Shown one piece after another: positions 58,439-64,000 of a DNA stretch of 64,000 nucleotides. Both the position numbers and the translations under genes were made by a program. The DNA is from CADEDH01 sp965262175 (GTDB lineage: Bacteria > Actinomycetota > Acidimicrobiia > Acidimicrobiales > SZUA-35): contig CBDHES010000010.1 of assembly GCA_965262175.1 (NCBI GenBank), positions 124,001 through 188,000 on the forward strand, read 5' to 3'. The notes under the pieces are model-generated. The model made no database searches and was not told the origin of the DNA. It was given only the letters and a program-made list of their open reading frames with translations. Position 1 is the stretch's first letter. Each line of letters begins with the position of its first letter.

Positions 58439-60196
58439 ATGCCGGTTTCGAAGGAGTCGCGAGAGCAGCTGGGGCGAGCCCTCGCCGAGGCTCGGGAGGA
58501 GGCGGGGTTGACGGTCGTCCAGCTGGCCCAGATCGCCAGTCCTGGCCGGGTGGGCGGCCTCAGCCGCTACTACGACGCCGAGGCCGGGCGTCGCATGGCG
58601 ACCTCGGAGACCGTCAGCCACTACGTCGCCGCCCTCGACCGACCCGACCTCCAGGATCTCCGGAACAAGATCTTGTCCAGGCGCCCGGCGACGAGCGGTC
58701 CCGGCGATCTGGTCCCGGCCGACGATGAGCCCCCGGTGGTCAACGGGTTCGATCCCGTCGCCGCCCGGCTCGAGCCGCCGGCGGCAGCCGTCGAGCCCGC
58801 TCCGGTCGATGTCGCCACCGAGCAACGGCCGGCGAGCTTGCGGGAGGCCCTCCCCAACCCTGAGCTGTTGTCGGAGAGCCTCCTCGGTCCGCTGGAGGAG
58901 CTGATCGGGGACCGGCCCTCACTCGATGACGGAACGGTCGTGCGGGGCCGAGAAGGCATCCTCCGGGCGGCCTGCGCCCTGCTCGAGGAGGCGATCGAGA
59001 TCTCGACCGCCGGGTCCCGCTCGGTGTCGGTCCAGGTGGTCCAGCTCAACCCCGACCGGACCTTCACCCGGAATCTCGGCACCGCCGTGCCCTTCGCCAG
59101 CCGCCTCTTCCCGTTCCAGCTCCAGCGTCTGACCGCCGCCGGGGGTGGGATCCGCCATCTGCTGTGCCGGGACATCATGCACAGCCTCGACATGTGGATC
59201 GCCTTCGAGCGGTTCATCGCCCTGATGGAGCTGGCCGGCGACTACTCGGTGTACTGGCCGGCGGTCGATCAACCCCGGGCCCGCATGCCCGACTATCTCA
59301 TCGTCGAGAATGTGGCGGCGCTGGAGGTCTTCCCCACCGATCCGCTGACCCTTGCCGGCGACGTCGCGGTGGTCCACCGCAACCCGGCCGGCGCGCTCTC
59401 GGTGATCAAGGACTACGCCGAGAACCTCATCGCCGAAGCCGGTGAAGCGTTCCAGGTCACCGATCCCAGCTCGATCTACGCGTCCGAGGCGGCCCGGGTC
59501 CGGGTCGACCAGGCCATCGTCGAAACCGAGCAGATCGAGGCCCAGCGGTACCTGTTCCGCTACGGGCTGTCGACGTTGACCGAGCCGCTGTCGACCTACG
59601 AGCAACGGCTCCTGCGAACCCACTCGTTGTCGCGGGACGACCGGGCCGCCTGGCCGACCTGGGTGAAGCAGACGCTGGAACTCCGGCGGCGCCGCCTGGC
59701 GAACTTCCTCCGCCACAGCGAGCGGCACCGCTCGATCGATGTCGTGCCGATGTCGGCGCTGCAGTTCTACGTCGAACACGGCCGGTACTCGGAGGACTGC
59801 GCCGAGTTCGGTGACTACGTGGTTCCCGTCGCCGACCGCATCGAGCACCTCGAGAACGTCATCACGATGCTCACCACCAACGTCCGCTACGAGCTGGTGG
59901 TGATGGAGGACGACCAGCCGTCGGCTCCCCTCGTCGGGGCCGGGATGTTGATGATGGGCCAACCCGACGATCCGGACCAGCCGTGGAAGATCTTCTACGA
60001 GTCGAACAAGCCCGGGCCGGCCGGCGACCACATCACCGTGGCGTTCGAGACCACCCTCGACATCTTCCGCCACAGCGTCGGCGGGCGGGTGGCGGGGCTG
60101 GAGGAGGCGGTCGAGAGGGGCGCCACCCAGGCCACGCTGCGCATCCTCCACGAGCTGCTCGGCGACCTGCGAGCCCGGTCGGGCGTCACCGACTGA
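58439..60196 (+). CDS. Large HTH (XRE-like) regulator with unknown sensory region
   Basis: The protein has 585 residues. Residues 8-72 resemble an XRE-type HTH (REQLGRALAEAREEAGLTVVQLAQIASPGRVGGLSRYYDAEAGR). A Pro/Glu-rich linker follows (80-145). The rest, about 150-580, begins LLGPLEELIGDRPSLDDGTVVRGREGILRAACALLEEAIEIST and runs through QVVQLNPDRTFTRN, HLLCRDIMHSLDMWIAFERF and EHLENVITMLTTNVRYELVV. I do not recognise this as a named domain. GTGAGGGG precedes the ATG by 5 nt. The last 11 bases overlap the convergent NYN gene. It may sense a ligand or peptide and act on the AT-rich region upstream; this is inference. Confidence 0.7.
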   Translation: MPVSKESREQLGRALAEAREEAGLTVVQLAQIASPGRVGGLSRYYDAEAGRRMATSETVSHYVAALDRPDLQDLRNKILSRRPATSGPGDLVPADDEPPVVNGFDPVAARLEPPAAAVEPAPVDVATEQRPASLREALPNPELLSESLLGPLEELIGDRPSLDDGTVVRGREGILRAACALLEEAIEISTAGSRSVSVQVVQLNPDRTFTRNLGTAVPFASRLFPFQLQRLTAAGGGIRHLLCRDIMHSLDMWIAFERFIALMELAGDYSVYWPAVDQPRARMPDYLIVENVAALEVFPTDPLTLAGDVAVVHRNPAGALSVIKDYAENLIAEAGEAFQVTDPSSIYASEAARVRVDQAIVETEQIEAQRYLFRYGLSTLTEPLSTYEQRLLRTHSLSRDDRAAWPTWVKQTLELRRRRLANFLRHSERHRSIDVVPMSALQFYVEHGRYSEDCAEFGDYVVPVADRIEHLENVITMLTTNVRYELVVMEDDQPSAPLVGAGMLMMGQPDDPDQPWKIFYESNKPGPAGDHITVAFETTLDIFRHSVGGRVAGLEEAVERGATQATLRILHELLGDLRARSGVTD

Positions 60197-60554
60197 GCAG
60201 GTCGAGCAGGGTCCGGGGTCCCGTCGTGGCCACGCCCGACCCGAGTCGGGCCCTGAGCCCCCGGTCGGCGGTGACCACCGTGTCCCCCGAGCGGGCGATC
60301 GCCACGATCACCCCGTCGGCGGCGTCCCGCCTCGGCCGGGATCCCGAGAAGCGGATCGTGAGGTTGCCGCCGGCCAGGCGGCTCACGTCGGGCTGATCGG
60401 GGCCATCGAACACGAGAACGACCGGATCGTCGTGGGTCCAGCACCAGGTCGCCACCTGCTGGGCCAGCCGAGCCATGGCGGCCGGCCGGTCGTTCCACCA
60501 GCCGTCGGGGCGGGACCCCATGACGTTGTTGCCATCGATGACCCATCGACCCAC
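60186..60554 (-). CDS. NYN (PIN-like) domain protein, putative RNA-processing nuclease
   Basis: This 122-residue single NYN domain begins GRWVIDGNNVMGSRPDGWW (catalytic-type Asp with the NN pair) and continues DDPVVLVFDGPDQPD, RRDAADGVIVAIARSGDTVVTADRGLRARLG. The AD-GV and TADRGL segments are those of YacP/NYN proteins, which are PIN-fold nucleases. The start was set to GTG 60554 because TAGGGT lies exactly 7 nt before it; the longer frame upstream is not supported. It overlaps the HTH regulator gene tail to tail by 11 bp, so the two transcripts can form an antisense pair. Confidence 0.82.
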   Translation of the reverse strand: MGRWVIDGNNVMGSRPDGWWNDRPAAMARLAQQVATWCWTHDDPVVLVFDGPDQPDVSRLAGGNLTIRFSGSRPRRDAADGVIVAIARSGDTVVTADRGLRARLGSGVATTGPRTLLDLLSR

Positions 60555-60561
60555 CGGCCGC

Positions 60562-60567
60562 ACCCTA
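60562..60567 (-). promoter_or_regulatory. Leaderless -10 box of the NYN gene
   Basis: TAGGGT on the minus strand, 7 nt, then GTG at 60554. It decides the start. Confidence 0.5.
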
Positions 60568-60595
60568 CCGGTCGCGGTTCGACCGGTGGGGTGCA

Positions 60596-60624
60596 TTGTG
60601 GCGGGGCCGGGGACCGGCAATACT
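60596..60624 (+). promoter_or_regulatory. Leaderless promoter of the lipoprotein/ABC operon
   Basis: TTGTGG (60596-60601), 17 nt, AATACT (60619-60624), 7 nt and GTG at 60632. Both boxes and all spacings fit, and no ribosome site precedes any start of this gene. Confidence 0.55.
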
Positions 60625-60631
60625 GCGGCCC

Positions 60632-61336
60632 GTGGTCGAAGGCCGTTGGTCCCTCGGAGCCCGGCGGGGCGGCGGGAGGTGGGGCCGGTCGACGGCGGCC
60701 TTCCGCCCGGTGATGGCCCGGGCCGTCACCCGGCTGGCGATCGTCGGAGCGGCCGTGGTCGCCCTGGCCGCCTGCGCCTCGGGCGACGATCGGGCGACGA
60801 TCGAGATTCGGCGGGCCGACGACGTGCAGGTCGTCCCGGCCGACGAGGCGGCCCGGCTCCTGGCCGATGGCTCGGCGGGGGCCGAGGGGTCGGCCGCCAC
60901 GGTGCCGGTGGTCGAGTCGAGCCGCTCGTTCCAGACCCGGCTCGGACGAGCCCTGGTCGATTTCAACGGCTGCCTGCAGGACCGGGGCTTCACCTTCGTC
61001 GGCCTCCCGGGGGAATCCGACGATCCCACCGCGGCCGACCCCGGGTACGTGCCGGCCCTCATCGCCTGCAACAACGAGAGCGGGATCGCCGCCGTCCTCC
61101 AGGAGCAGAACTCCCGCCAGGGCGACCTCACCGCCGACGACATCGAGCGGCTCAACACCGACGCCCAGGAGGTCTTCGAGTGCCTTCTGGACCGGGGATG
61201 GGCGTTCGGTGAGCTCGAGCCGAACGAGAACGGGGTGCTGACCCCGAGCTCGTTCCCGTCCGACATCGGGACCCGAGGCGACGAGTTGAACCGCGACCTC
61301 GACGCCTGCGGGTGGAACGATCTCGACCTCGGATGA
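60632..61336 (+). CDS. Putative lipoprotein of a MacB-type ABC operon
   Basis: A 234-residue protein (or 207 if ATG 60713 is used). The lipoprotein signal TRLAIVGAAVVALAACAS has a lipobox LAAC. The GTG start adds a long Arg/Gly-rich head before it. The mature part has FQTRLGRALVDFNGCLQDRGFTFVGLP, ACNNESGIAAVLQEQNSR, VFECLLDRGWAF and LDACGW; four cysteines may form two disulfides, with Cys-containing helices repeated. I do not recognise the family. The membrane-fusion protein gene follows 37 bp later, so it is probably an exported partner of the transporter. Confidence 0.7.
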   Translation: MVEGRWSLGARRGGGRWGRSTAAFRPVMARAVTRLAIVGAAVVALAACASGDDRATIEIRRADDVQVVPADEAARLLADGSAGAEGSAATVPVVESSRSFQTRLGRALVDFNGCLQDRGFTFVGLPGESDDPTAADPGYVPALIACNNESGIAAVLQEQNSRQGDLTADDIERLNTDAQEVFECLLDRGWAFGELEPNENGVLTPSSFPSDIGTRGDELNRDLDACGWNDLDLG

Positions 61337-61373
61337 CCCGGGGACCGACCGACGTACAGGAGTGGAGCAGGCG

Positions 61374-62426
61374 ATGGGCATCATCCGGCGAGTACTGATC
61401 GCAGTGCTGGTGGTGGGGGTGATCGGGGCGCTGGTGTTCGCCGTGGTGCGCCTCACCGCCGATGAGGCGTCCTCCGAGGATGACCAGGTCATCGTGATCG
61501 ACGAGGTCGACCGGATGACCCTCCAGGACGTCATCGTGCTACGGGGCCAGGTCGCCCGCGAGGAGGTACGGGTCGTCACGGCCGCCGCCGGGGGTCGGAT
61601 CAGCGCCCTGGGGGTGGCCGAGGACGAGGTCGTCACCGCCGGCGATGAGCTGCTCCGACTCAACGGCCGCCCGATGCTGGCCATCGACGACCCCGAGCCG
61701 TACTGGCGACCGCTGACGGTCGGCGTCCCCGACGGACCCGACGTGGAGCGACTCGAACGGTTCCTGACCGACGAGGGCTACGAGCCGGGGACGGTGAACC
61801 AGGAGTTCAGCACCGCCACCCGAGACGCCCTCGAGGTGTGGCAGGAGGACAACGGCTACCCGATCGACGGCACGTTCCTCCCGACCGACGTCGTCACCGG
61901 GTCCTGGCCCGCCACCGTCGGTTCGGTGCTCCCCGCCGTCGGTGACACGGTGGCGATCGGCCAGCCGTTGGTTGGGTTCGTCGAGCCGGAGCTGTCGGTG
62001 GCGGTGCAGATCGACCCGACCGACCGCAGCCGGCTGTCGATCGGCCTGGTGACGGTGGTCGAGGTGCCCGCCACCGGGGCGACCGGGACCGGGGAGATCG
62101 CCGATCTGGCCGAGGCGGCCACGGTCGACGCCCAGGGTGTCGAGCGCTACCGGGGTGAGATCGATCTCGACACCGACCTCGGGGTGGTCGACGGGACCGC
62201 GGTCCGAATCGAGGTCATCGTCCGCCAGGTGATCGACGCCCTGGTGGTCCCGGTGGCGGCCGTCTCGCTCAACGGCGACGGCCGTGAGGAGGTTCGGATC
62301 CTCAACGCCGAAGGCACGATCGACCGGGTCCTGGTCGAGACCGGCCTGACCGAGGGCGCCCTGGTCGAGATCACGTCCGGTCTCGATGGTTCCGAGTTGG
62401 TGGTGGTCGAGGTCCGGGAGCAGTGA
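61374..62426 (+). CDS. HlyD-type membrane-fusion protein with inserted peptidoglycan-binding domain
   Basis: This 350-residue protein is anchored by one N-terminal helix (MGIIRRVLIAVLVVGVIGALVFAVV). A beta-barrel/lipoyl part (VLRGQVAREEVRVVTAAAGGRISALGVAEDEVVTAGDELLRLNGRPM) is interrupted by a peptidoglycan-binding module at about 120-170 (DVERLERFLTDEGYEPGTVNQEFSTATRDALEVWQEDNGYPIDG). The adaptor body then returns (VGDTVAIGQPLVGFVEPE to the C-terminus). This arrangement is common in actinobacterial MacA-like proteins and would tie the transporter to the cell wall. ATG 61374 follows GGAG by 7 nt. The stop overlaps the ATPase start as GTGA. Confidence 0.87.
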   Translation: MGIIRRVLIAVLVVGVIGALVFAVVRLTADEASSEDDQVIVIDEVDRMTLQDVIVLRGQVAREEVRVVTAAAGGRISALGVAEDEVVTAGDELLRLNGRPMLAIDDPEPYWRPLTVGVPDGPDVERLERFLTDEGYEPGTVNQEFSTATRDALEVWQEDNGYPIDGTFLPTDVVTGSWPATVGSVLPAVGDTVAIGQPLVGFVEPELSVAVQIDPTDRSRLSIGLVTVVEVPATGATGTGEIADLAEAATVDAQGVERYRGEIDLDTDLGVVDGTAVRIEVIVRQVIDALVVPVAAVSLNGDGREEVRILNAEGTIDRVLVETGLTEGALVEITSGLDGSELVVVEVREQ

Positions 62427-63175
62427 CCGCGGTCATCGAGCTGGACGACGTCAGCCGGACCTACGGCGGGGCGGTCCCGGTCCACGCCCTGCGCGACGCC
62501 TCGCTGCGCATCGTGGGCGGCGAGATGGTGTCGATCGTCGGGCCGTCGGGAAGCGGCAAGTCGACGATGCTCGGCCTGCTGGGCCTCCTCGATCGACCGA
62601 CCTCGGGCACGGTCCGGGTCGCCGGCCGGGACATGTCGCGGGCCGGTGACCGGGAGCGGACGATCGTCCGGGGTCGGACGATCGGTTTCGTGTTCCAGCA
62701 GTTCCACCTGATCCCCCACCTGAGCGCGGTCGAGAACGTCGAGACCGCCCTCAGCTACCGGGGCCTCCACCCCCGTACCCGCCGGGAGCGGGCGGTGGCC
62801 GCCCTTGAGCGGGTGGGGCTGGCCGCCCGCGCCGACCATCGCCCGGTCGAGCTCTCCGGAGGTGAGCAGCAGCGCACCGCGGTGGCCCGGGCCATCGTGA
62901 CCGAGCCGGGTCTGATCCTGGCCGACGAGCCGACCGGTGCGCTCGACACCGCCAACGCCGAGTTGGTCATGGAGTTGCTGTCGGGGATCGTCGACGCCGA
63001 ACGGGCCCTGGTCGTCGTCACCCACGATCTCGACGTGGCGGCCATCGCCTCCCGGCGGATCTCGCTCCGCGACGGCGCCATCGTCTCCGACGAGTCGGAC
63101 GACGAGTCTGGTGGGTCCGACGAGGCGAGCGGCGATCCGACCGGCGATCCGACCGGGGGAGGCGAGCGACGATGA
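62423..63175 (+). CDS. ABC transporter ATP-binding protein (MacB/LolD-like)
   Basis: This 250-residue ATPase has Walker A GPSGSGKST (40-48), LGLLGLLDRPTSGTVRVAGRDMS, Q-loop VFQQFHLIPHLSAVENVE, signature LSGGEQQRTAVARAIV, Walker B LILADEPTGALDTAN and H-loop VTHDLDVA. The LDRPTSGTV stretch and FHLIPHLSAVEN are those of MacB/LolD-type ATPases for efflux or lipoprotein handling. The tail SGDPTGDPTGGGERR comes from a short tandem repeat. It starts with GTG and ends in an ATGA overlap with the permease gene. Confidence 0.93.
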   Translation: MTAVIELDDVSRTYGGAVPVHALRDASLRIVGGEMVSIVGPSGSGKSTMLGLLGLLDRPTSGTVRVAGRDMSRAGDRERTIVRGRTIGFVFQQFHLIPHLSAVENVETALSYRGLHPRTRRERAVAALERVGLAARADHRPVELSGGEQQRTAVARAIVTEPGLILADEPTGALDTANAELVMELLSGIVDAERALVVVTHDLDVAAIASRRISLRDGAIVSDESDDESGGSDEASGDPTGDPTGGGERR

Positions 63176-64000
63176 GGAGCCTGTGGGAGCTGGTGGTCAC
63201 GGCCAACCGGGGCCTGTGGGCCCGCCCGTCCCGGACGGCCCTGATCCTGCTCGGCCCCGTGATCGGCGTCGCGGCCATCGTCGCCGCCATCGGGTTGACC
63301 GAGAGCGCCAAGGGCGACGTCCGGGCCCGGCTCGACGAGTTGGGGACCAACCTGGCGACCGTCCAGGCGTCGGCCGGGTTCACCCCCGGAGGCGGACTCC
63401 CTCGGCTCCCGCCCGAGACCGCCGACCGCATCGCCTCGATCCCGGTGGTCGAGTCGGTCACCGTCGTCACCGAACTGCCGGGGATCCGGGTCCTCCCCCA
63501 CGCCGAGGCGGCCGAGGCGTTCGAGGTGTTGCCGGTTTCCCTCCGAGCGGCCGATGCCGATCTCCCGGCCGTGGTCGAGGTCGAGATGGCCTGGGGCCGA
63601 TGGCTCGACCCGTGGGATGAGATCGAGGGCCACCGGACCGTCGTCCTCGGGGCGGAGGTGGCCGAGGTGTTCGCCGTGCTCCCCGGTGAGCGACGGTCGA
63701 TCCTGATCGGTGACCGGCTCTACGGCGTGGCCGGCGTGCTGGACGAGACCGAGTTGCTTCCCAGCTACAACCTGTCGGTGTTCATCAGCTTCCAGGCCGC
63801 AGCCGACGACTGGGACGACGACGGCGGCCCGACCGAGGCCATCTTCCGGTTCGACGAGGGCACCCGGTTCCTCGACAGCGACGCCGAGTTCCTCAACACG
63901 ATCATCACCTACGGCGGGCCGGGCGGCATCGACCCACCGGTCGTGCCAACCGATGCCCTGGAGGCGGCGGCCGACGTCGACGCCACCCTCCGGACCGTCG
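63172..64000 (+). CDS. MacB-type ABC permease, N-terminal part (runs off the window)
   Basis: The frame opens at the ATG overlapping the ATPase stop and stays open to the right edge (276 codons seen). The first helix TALILLGPVIGVAAIVAAIGLTESAKGDVRARLDELGTNLATVQ is the typical start of FtsX/MacB permeases. It is followed by the extracytoplasmic core domain (ETADRIASIPVVESVTVV, VVLGAEVAEVFAV, LIGDRLYGVAGVLD). The remaining three helices and the FtsX domain lie beyond the window. With the upstream genes it would form a MacAB-like efflux or envelope-maintenance system. Confidence 0.88.
   Translation, partial: MRSLWELVVTANRGLWARPSRTALILLGPVIGVAAIVAAIGLTESAKGDVRARLDELGTNLATVQASAGFTPGGGLPRLPPETADRIASIPVVESVTVVTELPGIRVLPHAEAAEAFEVLPVSLRAADADLPAVVEVEMAWGRWLDPWDEIEGHRTVVLGAEVAEVFAVLPGERRSILIGDRLYGVAGVLDETELLPSYNLSVFISFQAAADDWDDDGGPTEAIFRFDEGTRFLDSDAEFLNTIITYGGPGGIDPPVVPTDALEAAADVDATLRTV

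Noticed and set aside
56220..60196. Prophage or integrative element
   Set aside because: Only an endolysin-like gene and regulators are present; no integrase, terminase, capsid, tail, holin or attachment-site repeats were seen.
1..64000. rRNA, tRNA, CRISPR arrays, insertion sequences
   Set aside because: Looked for conserved rRNA stretches, tRNA-like cloverleaf ends with CCA, regularly spaced repeats and transposase motifs on both strands by eye; found none. A tRNAscan or Rfam search would be decisive.

Overview
The window is very GC-rich, almost fully coding DNA from an actinomycete-type bacterium. It carries two F420-type luciferase-like oxidoreductases, many SDR and CoA-transferase genes, a mycobacterial-style alpha/beta hydrolase-cyclase fusion, TANNNT -10 boxes set directly in front of start codons, and ATGA/GTGA gene overlaps. 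I infer Actinomycetota, most likely Acidimicrobiia; this is inferred from gene style, not from a marker gene. I see no rRNA, tRNA, CRISPR array, transposase or replication origin.

Layout. 1-3.4 kb: the tail of a chemoreceptor, an SDR, a class V PLP enzyme and hisE. 3.5-6.9 kb: a reductive pyrimidine-degradation operon (beta-ureidopropionase-type amidase, dihydropyrimidinase, F420-type LLM protein) closed by palindromic repeats and a hairpin. 7-9.7 kb: a soluble chemoreceptor-like protein, a carboxymuconolactone decarboxylase-like protein and two small coupled genes. 10-17 kb: two divergent family III CoA-transferases, an N-acyl-amino-acid amidohydrolase and a dimethylformamidase-type large subunit. 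17-21 kb: a secreted nuclease/5'-nucleotidase of about 1300 residues with a strong terminator. 21-27.3 kb: an EamA transporter, a TetR regulator, a fused double flavoprotein, OsmC and a phosphodiesterase-type enzyme.

27.4-34.1 kb is a complete five-gene oligopeptide-type ABC importer. It is followed by an MFE-type SDR, a membrane protein and a MarR-GNAT regulator with its own palindromic operator. 37.5-42 kb is a complete polar amino acid importer of the AapJQMP type with an intercistronic hairpin and a terminator. 42-45.5 kb (minus strand) is a UDP-sugar operon: UDP-xylose synthase-type enzyme, UDP-glucose dehydrogenase and a phosphotransferase. 45.5-53.8 kb holds an LLM oxidoreductase, a hydrolase-cyclase fusion with a changed nucleophile, LtrA, an SDR, a Thr-rich surface protein, Gnd, Tpx and a VOC protein.

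53.9-60.6 kb is the least ordinary stretch. It has a stand-alone Fur-like zinc domain, an RsmF-type rRNA methyltransferase, an endolysin-like protein, a small sigma-like factor and an AT-rich control region. These are followed by a possible 28-residue peptide, a large HTH regulator and a NYN-domain protein. 60.6 kb to the edge is a lipoprotein / membrane-fusion protein / MacB-type ABC operon that runs off the window.

Two themes link the regions. The catabolic and uptake genes (pyrimidines, peptides, amino acids, amides) fit a nitrogen- and carbon-scavenging heterotroph. Many genes appear to be transcribed as leaderless mRNAs.
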